From assembly GCA_024276775.1 (NCBI GenBank), contig JAJRWO010000233.1:1-6520 (forward strand): a stretch of 6,520 bases of DNA, in the 5' to 3' direction. A program made the position numbers and the translations under genes. Shown in pieces: positions 1 to 5,687 of the stretch. The notes under the pieces are model-generated. The model saw only the letters and a program-made list of their open reading frames with translations, did no database searches and was not told the DNA's origin. The stretch's first letter is position 1. Every line of letters begins with the position of its first letter. The stretch comes from Gammaproteobacteria bacterium. Its GTDB lineage: Bacteria; Pseudomonadota; Gammaproteobacteria; Tenderiales; Tenderiaceae.

Positions 1-762
1 GCCGCCAATATTGTAAGTCTCGCCCACCACACCCGTCTCCAGCACCAAACGCAGGGCACAGGCGTGATCTTCAACAAACAGCCAGTCGCGGATATTGTCA
101 CCCTTGCCATAAATCGGCAGCGGTTTGCCATTCAGCGCATTCAAAACAATCAGCGGGATCAATTTTTCAGGAAATTGGTAAGGACCGTAATTATTGGAAC
201 AATTGGTCATCAACGTTGGCAAGCCATAGGTATGCAGCCAGGCTCGAACCAAATGATCGGACGACGCCTTGCTGGCGGAATAGGGTGAGTTGGGCTGGTA
301 GCTTGAATCCTCGCGGAAAAACCCCTCCGCCGCCAGCGAGCCAAACACCTCATCAGTGGAAATATGGTGAAACCGAAACGCCTCGTGCTTCGCCCCGGTC
401 AGGCCATTCCAGTAGGCCCGTGCCGCCTCCAGCAAGGTATAAGTACCCACGATATTCGACTGAATAAAATCCGCTGGACCATCGATAGAACGATCCACAT
501 GCGACTCCGCCGCCAAATGCATAATGGCATCGGGTTGGTATTTATCGAATAAAGCCGCAATCGCCGCTGCATCGCAGATATCCACCTGCTCAAAACAATG
601 GCGCGGATCATCCAGCGCAACATCCAAAGTAGCCAAATTACCCGCATAAGTCAGCTTATCGATGTTCACCACCTTCACATCGGTCTCGGCGATAAACTGC
701 CGTATCACCGCTGAACCTATAAAACCGGCACCGCCAGTAACAAAAATATTCTTTTTATTCAT
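1..762 (-). CDS. rfbB: dTDP-glucose 4,6-dehydratase (RmlB/RfbB), C-terminus cut by window edge
   Basis: Converts dTDP-glucose to dTDP-4-keto-6-deoxyglucose, the second step toward dTDP-L-rhamnose for O-antigen or other surface glycans; cytoplasmic, NAD-dependent. The frame is open from ATG at 762-760 to the window edge, giving the first 254 residues of a family of about 350-360, so roughly 100 C-terminal residues are missing. It is an extended short-chain dehydrogenase: the Rossmann motif TGGAGFIG is at residues 9-16, HLAAESHVDRS at 82-92, the catalytic STDEVFG at 135-141 (Thr136, Asp137, Glu138), and the YSASK pair at 161-165 (Tyr161, Lys165). NNYGPYQFPEKLIP (190-203) and the terminal ETYNIGG are also typical of RmlB. 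The Asp-Glu pair after Thr separates dehydratases from plain epimerases. Upstream is a modest AGG (11 bases before ATG). It follows truD after 190 bp, where E. coli has surE. Nothing looks broken. Other dTDP-sugar genes may follow outside the window. Confidence 0.96.
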   Translation of the reverse strand, partial: MNKKNIFVTGGAGFIGSAVIRQFIAETDVKVVNIDKLTYAGNLATLDVALDDPRHCFEQVDICDAAAIAALFDKYQPDAIMHLAAESHVDRSIDGPADFIQSNIVGTYTLLEAARAYWNGLTGAKHEAFRFHHISTDEVFGSLAAEGFFREDSSYQPNSPYSASKASSDHLVRAWLHTYGLPTLMTNCSNNYGPYQFPEKLIPLIVLNALNGKPLPIYGKGDNIRDWLFVEDHACALRLVLETGVVGETYNIGG

Positions 763-952
763 TAAATAATAGACCTGACATCTTTAACCCGAGTGTATTC
801 AATTCTACCCCAGAATAACTTCGATTTCTTGCTACTGATGGATTCAATGCCCACGCAGACTTTTAAGTCGGTGATCATCATTATTTTAACAACATTTTCG
901 CAGGATGCTTTTTGTCCTTCAAGGCGCTGTGAAGCTGAGTATTGTGAACTAT
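763..952 (-). other. Intergenic region between truD and rfbB; possible rfbB promoter region
   Basis: This 190-bp gap is the largest in the window and separates the tight ftsB-truD cassette from rfbB, so rfbB may have its own promoter. On the minus strand TTGAAG (922-917), 17 bases, then GAAAAT (899-894) is one weak sigma70-like pair. A TAGAAT hexamer nearer the gene (5 of 6 matches to the -10 consensus) has no good -35. A short inverted repeat, GACTT-AA-AAGTC on the minus strand, lies at 858-869 and could be an operator or chance. I see no convincing terminator after truD and no believable small gene. Confidence 0.3.
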
Positions 953-1969
953 TTAACGACAGAGCACGAGCTCACGCAGCACCGAGGTGGCATAACTGCC
1001 CGATGTCAGGAAGAAATTCAGCTGTAAACGATTATCACCTATCTGCCATTCAAAATGACTAACGGGCAGCCGCAAGGCACGCCGCTCCTGCTTCATTCCT
1101 GCCCGCTCCAGGCCATCACAAAATAGTGCAAAATTGTCGGCGCACTGTTGTTCAATCTGTTGTGTATCTGCTGTGCTGGCAAGGTGCCCGCGACCCCACA
1201 TTGGCCCGGTGGGATGGATATCAAATTCGCCAATTCTACGTTTAATTTCATCATCGATAGCCTCAACCGAAAACACACTGTGACTGCCATTAAGCATCAT
1301 CACATCACCCGCCAGGGCATGATTCCAATTTTGTGCAGCAACACGCATAGAAAGTAACTCATTAAAAATAGCCGAGCGAGCGGCGGATAGATACATGCTG
1401 CGTTTGTGTCTATCCTTGAGTTTGAATTCATTATTAAATAAGCCCGTGGCCTTAGCTAAATTATCACGACCAAAACGCTGCTCGCCAAAATAGTTTGGTA
1501 CACCATTGACACTGGCAGTTTGCAGCCGTTGTTGAAGCGATTCAATGTCACCCTGTAAGTCACGGACAACGAGCTTGAAATAATTGCCTTTAAGGCTGCC
1601 GCGACGCAGCTTGCGGTTATGATGCACCACCTCAATCACTTCAACCTCGTCACAATTAAGCTGTGACCAATCGGGTTCAGGCTTATTAGAAAGATATACG
1701 CTAAACCATTGCGTCGTCACTGCATAACGATCTTTCAAACCGGCATAGCTGACATCCATATTTTTAACGCCCGCCAGGCGCGCAATTTGTTTGGCGATAA
1801 AATCAGTGTTCGCGTTACATTTGCGAATATGCAAGCAGGCATGTTCGCCCTCGCCTGTCAGTTCAAAACCTAAATGTTCATCGACCTGAAAGTCTTCCGG
1901 CTGGCTGCGGATAATGCCACTCGTTTTTGGTTTACCCAGGGCATAGGCTAAATGTTCAGTCGCTGACAT
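953..1969 (-). CDS. truD: tRNA pseudouridine(13) synthase TruD
   Basis: Isomerises U13 to pseudouridine in tRNA-Glu; a cytoplasmic stand-alone enzyme of the TruD family. The 338-residue length is close to the 349 of E. coli TruD. The catalytic motif AGLKDRYAVTTQW spans residues 76-88 with the nucleophile at Asp80, the same number as in E. coli. Other family blocks are PEDFQVDEHLGF (24-35), RKLRRGSLKGN (119-129), NYFGEQRFG (159-167), the LSAARSAIFNE stretch near 194-204, and the C-terminal SYATSVLREL. The ATG at 1969 lies 2 bp after the ispF stop, so translation probably depends on ribosomes finishing ispF; the nearest Shine-Dalgarno-like element is a poor AGAAG inside the end of ispF. In E. 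coli the order ispD-ispF-truD is followed by surE, but here it is followed by a 190-bp gap and rfbB. The gene appears intact. Confidence 0.97.
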   Translation of the reverse strand: MSATEHLAYALGKPKTSGIIRSQPEDFQVDEHLGFELTGEGEHACLHIRKCNANTDFIAKQIARLAGVKNMDVSYAGLKDRYAVTTQWFSVYLSNKPEPDWSQLNCDEVEVIEVVHHNRKLRRGSLKGNYFKLVVRDLQGDIESLQQRLQTASVNGVPNYFGEQRFGRDNLAKATGLFNNEFKLKDRHKRSMYLSAARSAIFNELLSMRVAAQNWNHALAGDVMMLNGSHSVFSVEAIDDEIKRRIGEFDIHPTGPMWGRGHLASTADTQQIEQQCADNFALFCDGLERAGMKQERRALRLPVSHFEWQIGDNRLQLNFFLTSGSYATSVLRELVLCR

Positions 1970-1971
1970 GC

Positions 1972-2451
1972 TTAGTCTTCTGTTTCGTTAAGCAGCACAA
2001 CCGCATGCGTGGCGATACCTTCTTTGCGTCCGGCAAAGCCGAGACCTTCGGTAGTGGTGGCTTTAATATTGAGACGTGATTCGTTCACCTCAATATCCGC
2101 AGCCAACAACCGCTTCATCTCCGACAGATACGGTTTCATCTTCGGCGCTTGAGCAATGATAGTGATGTCAGCATTGCCAACGCTATACCCTTCGGCCTTG
2201 AGTTTTTTCATCACATCGCGCAACAAAATACGGCTGTCGATATTTTTGAAGGCCTCATGGGTATCCGGAAAGTGGCCACCAATATCACCCAGGCCTGCTG
2301 CGCCTAACAATGCATCGATCAGTGCATGAATCACCACATCGCCGTCAGAATGCGCCAACATCCCCAGTTCATACTCAATCTTTACCCCAGCAAGAATCAG
2401 GTCACGCTCAGAGGCGAATTTATGGACGTCATAACCGTGACCAATACGCAT
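1972..2451 (-). CDS. ispF: 2-C-methyl-D-erythritol 2,4-cyclodiphosphate synthase (IspF)
   Basis: Cyclises CDP-methylerythritol 2-phosphate to methylerythritol cyclodiphosphate with release of CMP, the fifth step of the MEP isoprenoid pathway; the family works as a cytoplasmic homotrimer with a zinc site. At 159 residues it has exactly the E. coli length. The N-terminal MRIGHGYDVH holds metal ligands Asp8 and His10, and His42 follows HSDGDVV (34-40). AQAPKM (100-105) and TTTEGLGFAGR (132-142) line the nucleotide and substrate pocket in the family. Its ATG overlaps the ispD stop by one base (TAATG), and an AGGAAA ribosome binding site lies in the end of ispD, so the pair is probably translationally coupled. 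IspE, which acts between IspD and IspF, is not in this window, as is usual in this synteny block. There is no IspD-IspF fusion. Confidence 0.98.
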   Translation of the reverse strand: MRIGHGYDVHKFASERDLILAGVKIEYELGMLAHSDGDVVIHALIDALLGAAGLGDIGGHFPDTHEAFKNIDSRILLRDVMKKLKAEGYSVGNADITIIAQAPKMKPYLSEMKRLLAADIEVNESRLNIKATTTEGLGFAGRKEGIATHAVVLLNETED

Positions 2452-3158
2452 TAGCTTGTTTCCTGCTGAGTCAAATACATCTCGGCCAGTGACAGATCTT
2501 CCGGGCGGGTAATTTTGATATTGTCACCACGACCGGCAATCATGCGTGGTTTCAAGCCAGCATACTCAATGGCCGAGGCATCGTCTGTCACCAGAAAGCC
2601 ATCCGCCAGTGCTGTTTGCAACGCCTGTTGCAACTGTCCTAAACGAAACATCTGCGGTGTCAGTGCTCGCCACAGGTGTTCACGGCTAACGGTTTCCAAT
2701 ATATCGCCATTGGTATTGCTACGCTTCATGGTGTCGGTCACCGGCAAACCCAGCAACCCGCCAACAGGGTGTTCTTTCAGGCTATCAATCATGTGCGTGA
2801 TATCTGCGTGGTGAATACAGGGACGGGCGGCATCATGCACCAACACCCAATCATTCGCAGCAGCAAAACCACTCAACAACTGCAAACCATTCAACACGGA
2901 ATGACAGCGCTCTGCCCCGCCTTCGGCGACATAGATAGTGTCATCGTCTGAAAGGTCGAGTTGCTGCCAATGTTCATCGTCTGCACTGATGGCCACCACC
3001 ACACCACTCACTTGTGGATGGCGACAAAGGCGTGACATGGTGTGCTCGATGACCGTCTTGCCATGCAGTTCTAAATATTGTTTTGGCACGGCCGCGGCCA
3101 TGCGATGACCAATACCGGCAGCGGGCACTACAAACCAATATCTATTCTGCTTGTTCAT
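2451..3158 (-). CDS. ispD: 2-C-methyl-D-erythritol 4-phosphate cytidylyltransferase (IspD)
   Basis: Transfers CMP from CTP to methylerythritol 4-phosphate, releasing pyrophosphate, the third step of the MEP pathway; cytoplasmic. Its 235 residues match the E. coli enzyme (236). The nucleotide-binding signature VPAAGIGHRM (11-20) carries the expected Arg19, and PKQY supplies Lys26, corresponding to Arg20 and Lys27 of E. coli. Further blocks are GGAERCHSVLNGL (80-92), VHDAARP (107-113), LTPQMF (166-171), VTDDASAIE (190-198) and GRGDNIKITRPEDL (209-222) with Lys215. The ATG at 3158 lies inside ftsB and overlaps it by 17 bp. The preceding bases contain no good Shine-Dalgarno, so re-initiation after ftsB translation is likely. 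A later start would remove the nucleotide-binding loop, so this start is kept. CTP for this reaction comes from PyrG, encoded further upstream. Confidence 0.98.
   Translation of the reverse strand: MNKQNRYWFVVPAAGIGHRMAAAVPKQYLELHGKTVIEHTMSRLCRHPQVSGVVVAISADDEHWQQLDLSDDDTIYVAEGGAERCHSVLNGLQLLSGFAAANDWVLVHDAARPCIHHADITHMIDSLKEHPVGGLLGLPVTDTMKRSNTNGDILETVSREHLWRALTPQMFRLGQLQQALQTALADGFLVTDDASAIEYAGLKPRMIAGRGDNIKITRPEDLSLAEMYLTQQETS
2461..2466 (-). promoter_or_regulatory. Ribosome binding site of ispF, inside ispD
   Basis: The minus strand reads GCAGGAAACAAGCTAATG: an AGGA core with nine bases before the ispF ATG, placed within the last codons of ispD. It supports the ATG that overlaps the ispD stop, and it is the clearest internal ribosome site in the cassette. 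Confidence 0.65.
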
Positions 3159-3423
3159 CGATAATCTGAAAGAAAGTTTCGTCTTGTTTAATCATGCCCA
3201 GTTCACTGCGAGCACGTTCTTCGATTGCTTCAACACCCTTTTTGAGGTCTTTCACCTCGGCATCCAGCGCATCATTTTGTTCGCGTTGTTTGGCATTGGC
3301 GGCGGCCTGTGTTTCTATCGCCTGGTTCAGTCGTGAGACCTCTGCCAGACTGCCCTGCCCCACCCAAAGGTTATACTGCAATGCCAGTAACAGTATAAAG
3401 AAAACGGCGGCAATCCATTTCAT
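3142..3423 (-). CDS. ftsB: Cell division protein FtsB (septum formation initiator family)
   Basis: A small bitopic inner-membrane protein that forms the FtsQ-FtsB-FtsL complex and helps activate septal peptidoglycan synthesis. The 93-residue protein has a short cytoplasmic start (MK), a single membrane helix at about residues 3-20, then a periplasmic coiled-coil from about 27 to 66 rich in Ala, Gln, Asn and Leu. The conserved block EERARSELGM (68-77) followed by DETFFQII (81-88) matches the EERAR-NEL-M...ETF motif of E. coli FtsB, as does LQYNLWVG after the membrane helix. An in-frame stop lies two codons upstream of the ATG, so no longer start exists. No purine-rich ribosome site precedes it: the leader is a T/A-rich tract following a strong hairpin. 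Its last 17 bp overlap ispD. Position directly downstream of eno is standard for Gammaproteobacteria. Confidence 0.96.
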   Translation of the reverse strand: MKWIAAVFFILLLALQYNLWVGQGSLAEVSRLNQAIETQAAANAKQREQNDALDAEVKDLKKGVEAIEERARSELGMIKQDETFFQIIDEQAE

Positions 3424-3442
3424 ATTTTATATTGATAATAAA

Positions 3443-3470
3443 GCGCCGCCATGCAAACACATGGCGGTGC
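3443..3470 (-). terminator. Hairpin plus T-rich tract after eno (probable leaky rho-independent terminator)
   Basis: On the minus strand the arms GCACCGCCATG and CATGGCGGCGC flank a six-base loop TGTTTG. The inner eight pairs are perfect, then there is one A-C mismatch and two more G/C pairs. The hairpin is followed by TTTATTAT, an imperfect U-tract. The opposite strand has no T-tract after the stem, so the signal is directed with eno transcription. The hairpin begins nine bases after the eno stop and its last base is 19 bases before the ftsB ATG. Since ftsB has little room for a promoter of its own here, partial read-through is the likely outcome. It could alternatively act mainly as an mRNA 3'-end stabiliser. 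Confidence 0.65.
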
Positions 3471-3479
3471 ATCAAGTCC

Positions 3480-4763
3480 TTAGTTCGATAAGCGACTGAA
3501 GGCACTTTTACCCGGATACGTTGCTTTGCTACCCAGTTCTTCGGCGATGCGAATCAGCTGGTTGTATTTGGCAATACGGTCGGAACGTGACATTGAACCC
3601 GTTTTGATCTGGCCAGCGTTGGTGGCAACCGCCAAGTCGGCAATGGTCGAGTCTTCGGTCTCGCCAGAACGATGTGATACCACAGCGGTGTAACCATTTT
3701 CTTTGGCCATATTGATGGCGGCCAGTGTTTCCGTCAGCGTTCCAATCTGGTTAACTTTGATCAGAATGGAGTTGGCAATGTCTTTTTCAATACCTTCGGC
3801 CAGGATTTTGGGATTGGTGACAAACAGGTCATCACCCACCAGCTGAATTTTTTTGCCCAGCTTTTCGGTCATGATCTTCCAGCCAGCCCAGTCACTTTCA
3901 TCGAGGCCATCTTCAATAGAGATGATTGGGTATTTGTCTACCCAAACATCAAGAAAATCAACAAATGCTTCAGCAGTCATGCTTTTGCCTTCCGAGGCCA
4001 GCACGTATTTACCATCTTTGTAGAACTCTGATGCCGCCGCATCAATGGCAATCATGATCTGCTCACCCGCCTGATAACCCGCCTTTTCAATCGCTTCAAG
4101 AATCACAGTAATCGCTTCTTCGTTGGATTTCAGGTCAGGGGCAAAACCACCTTCATCACCGACTGCGGTGTTATAACCCTTGTCACTCAACACCTTTTTC
4201 AGTGTGTGAAAGACTTCAGCACCCCATTGCAGTGCTTCGTTGATGCTTGACGCACCGACGGGCACAATCATGAATTCCTGTAGGTCAACGCTGTTATCAG
4301 CATGCTCACCACCGTTGATAATATTCATCATGGGGACTGGTAAGGTCTTGGCATCTGCACCACCAAGATAACGATACAACGGCAGACCCGCTTCAGCCGC
4401 AGCAGCTTTGGCTACAGCCATAGACACCGCCAGCGTGGCGTTAGCGCCCAAACGGGCTTTGTTATCAGTGCCATCCAGGTCAATCATGGTCTGATCGATC
4501 TTAGCCTGATTTTTAGGATCCATTCCCAACAAGGCTTCACGAATATCTTCGTTGACGTTTTTGACTGCCTGCAACACACCCTTGCCCATAAAACGCTTAC
4601 CACCGTCACGCAGCTCAATCGCTTCGCGTGAACCGGTTGATGCACCGGAAGGCACAGCAGCACGGCCCATGGCACCAGATTCCAGAATCACATCAGCTTC
4701 TATTGTTGGGTTACCGCGTGAATCGATAATTTCACGTCCACGTATGTCCTTAATCTGTGACAT
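3480..4763 (-). CDS. eno: Enolase (phosphopyruvate hydratase)
   Basis: Interconverts 2-phosphoglycerate and phosphoenolpyruvate in glycolysis and gluconeogenesis; a cytoplasmic magnesium-dependent dimer. It is full length at 427 residues (E. coli 432). The N-terminal domain begins with IRGREIIDSRGNPT (7-20) and has the mobile loop SGASTGSREA (39-48). The barrel has the acid Glu204 in GDEGG (202-206) and the base Lys336 in ILIKVNQIGT. Magnesium ligands are Asp241, Glu284 (in SIEDGLDESDW) and Asp311 (in LVGDDLFVTN). SHRSGETED (363-371) and KTGSMSRSDR (387-396) are enolase signatures. The ATG is preceded by a clear GGGAG. It lies 75 bp after kdsA and 56 bp before ftsB. Enolase supplies the PEP used by the neighbouring KdsA product. 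No key residue is missing. Confidence 0.99.
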   Translation of the reverse strand: MSQIKDIRGREIIDSRGNPTIEADVILESGAMGRAAVPSGASTGSREAIELRDGGKRFMGKGVLQAVKNVNEDIREALLGMDPKNQAKIDQTMIDLDGTDNKARLGANATLAVSMAVAKAAAAEAGLPLYRYLGGADAKTLPVPMMNIINGGEHADNSVDLQEFMIVPVGASSINEALQWGAEVFHTLKKVLSDKGYNTAVGDEGGFAPDLKSNEEAITVILEAIEKAGYQAGEQIMIAIDAAASEFYKDGKYVLASEGKSMTAEAFVDFLDVWVDKYPIISIEDGLDESDWAGWKIMTEKLGKKIQLVGDDLFVTNPKILAEGIEKDIANSILIKVNQIGTLTETLAAINMAKENGYTAVVSHRSGETEDSTIADLAVATNAGQIKTGSMSRSDRIAKYNQLIRIAEELGSKATYPGKSAFSRLSN

Positions 4764-4769
4764 TTATTG

Positions 4770-4774
4770 CTCCC
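4770..4774 (-). promoter_or_regulatory. Ribosome binding site of eno
   Basis: GGGAG on the minus strand, six bases before the eno ATG (GGGAGCAATAAATG). It is the best placed Shine-Dalgarno in the window, in keeping with a highly expressed glycolytic gene, and it confirms the start. Confidence 0.75.
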
Positions 4775-4791
4775 GTTTTCTAAATTTAAAT

Positions 4792-4820
4792 GTTTAAAAA
4801 TTCTTTGTTTATTCTCTCAA
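4792..4820 (-). promoter_or_regulatory. Weak sigma70-like promoter candidate upstream of eno
   Basis: In the AT-rich kdsA-eno gap the minus strand has TTGAGA (4820-4815), a 17-base spacer, and TTAAAC (4797-4792). The -35 is good, but the -10 matches only about half of TATAAT; overlapping TTAAAT and TAAATT hexamers just downstream match better but give longer spacing. A separate eno promoter would make sense because eno demand exceeds that of pyrG and kdsA, but the sequence support is thin. Confidence 0.3.
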
Positions 4821-4838
4821 CCGCATATTGCCGTCGAA

Positions 4839-5672
4839 TTATAAATTCTGCTCTAAAAAACCACCTGCCTTGGTGGCTTTGTCAATCCGTTGCAGGCTTT
4901 CCAGCAATGCTTTCATCTTGCCCAGCGGCCAGGCATTAGGGCCATCACTAAGGGCCTTGGCTGGATTTGGGTGGGTCTCCATAAACAGCCCCGAAATCCC
5001 CGCGGCGACAGCGGCACGTGCCAGCACCGGTATAAATTCACGCTGACCACCCGACACCTGCCCCTGCCCACCCGGCTGTTGCACCGAATGGGTGGCATCA
5101 AAAACCACCGGGCAACCGGTTTCGCGCATTACCGCCAAACCACGAATATCGGTGATCAGTGTGTTGTAGCCAAAAGAAGTGCCTCTATCACAGACCATGA
5201 TCTGTTCGTTGCCCACCTCCCTGGCCTTGGCGACGACATTGACCATATCCCAAGGTGCAAGAAACTGGCCCTTTTTGATATTGACCGGCTTGCCTTGACG
5301 AGCAACATTCTGAATAAAGTTGGTCTGACGACATAGAAATGCCGGTGTCTGTAATACATCGACCACCGCAGCCACTTCATTAAGCGGTGTGTCTTCATGA
5401 ACATCGGTCAGGATGGGTACGCCAACCTCGTCTTTGACCTTTTGCAGGATACGCAATCCCTCTTCCAGCCCCGGACCACGAAAACTCTGGCTTGAGGTAC
5501 GGTTGGCCTTATCAAACGAAGATTTGTAGATAAATGGGATGCCCAGCTCATCGGTCATTTGTTTCAACGCCGCCGAGGTTTCCAGCGCCATCGCCTCGCT
5601 CTCGATAACACAAGGCCCTGCAATCAGAAAAAACGGCTGTTCAAGCCCGGCATCAAATCCACAAAGTTTCAT
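4839..5672 (-). CDS. kdsA: 3-deoxy-D-manno-octulosonate 8-phosphate synthase, metal-dependent class
   Basis: Condenses phosphoenolpyruvate with D-arabinose 5-phosphate to Kdo-8-phosphate, the first committed step to Kdo of the LPS inner core; cytoplasmic, a DAHP-synthase-like TIM barrel. The 277-residue protein has FLIAGPCVIES (15-25), KSSFDKANR (50-58), the RGPGLEEGL stretch (65-73), ILTDVHE (87-93), RQTNFIQN (115-122), VNIKKGQF (130-137), CDRGTSFGYN (161-170) and FDATHSVQ (191-198). Cys21, His195, Glu232 (in METHPNP) and Asp243 (in LSDGPNAWPL) sit at the four metal-ligand places described for the Aquifex enzyme (Cys11, His185, Glu222, Asp233), all offset by ten. E. coli KdsA has Asn in place of the Cys and needs no metal. 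The gene starts 13 bp after pyrG, with AAGGAA overlapping the pyrG stop, so the two are probably cotranscribed. DAHP synthase is excluded by KANR and the overall match to KdsA. Confidence 0.97.
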   Translation of the reverse strand: MKLCGFDAGLEQPFFLIAGPCVIESEAMALETSAALKQMTDELGIPFIYKSSFDKANRTSSQSFRGPGLEEGLRILQKVKDEVGVPILTDVHEDTPLNEVAAVVDVLQTPAFLCRQTNFIQNVARQGKPVNIKKGQFLAPWDMVNVVAKAREVGNEQIMVCDRGTSFGYNTLITDIRGLAVMRETGCPVVFDATHSVQQPGGQGQVSGGQREFIPVLARAAVAAGISGLFMETHPNPAKALSDGPNAWPLGKMKALLESLQRIDKATKAGGFLEQNL

Positions 5673-5681
5673 ACTTTATCT

Positions 5682-5687
5682 TTCCTT
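5682..5687 (-). promoter_or_regulatory. Ribosome binding site of kdsA, overlapping the pyrG stop
   Basis: The minus strand reads TTAAGGAAAGATAAAGTATG. AAGGAA begins inside the pyrG TAA codon and is about ten bases from the kdsA ATG, which supports that start and cotranslation with pyrG. Confidence 0.6.

Noticed and set aside
399..647. Minus-strand frame of 82 codons within rfbB
   Set aside because: It is in a different frame from the strongly conserved RmlB protein and is Arg/Met/Trp-rich, as shadow frames often are.
763..830. Sigma54-type promoter around the GGGG stretch before rfbB
   Set aside because: The minus strand has TGGGG but lacks the GC doublet at the required -12 spacing.
917..925. 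CCTTGAAGG mini-hairpin after truD as a terminator
   Set aside because: The stem has four pairs with a one-base loop and no T-tract follows, so it cannot act as an intrinsic terminator.
793..1062. Open frame of 89 codons on the plus strand covering the truD-rfbB gap
   Set aside because: It runs antisense into the conserved truD C-terminus, has no clear ribosome site, resembles no family I recognise, and includes low-complexity Ile/Leu/Thr stretches typical of chance frames in AT-rich DNA.
4821..4833. CGGCAATATGCGG near-palindrome after kdsA
   Set aside because: The arms mismatch and no T-tract is adjacent; too weak to call a terminator or operator.
4890..5336. Open frame of 148 codons on the plus strand
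   Set aside because: It lies wholly antisense inside kdsA, whose protein is clearly conserved; the translation shows no domain and is explained as a shadow frame.
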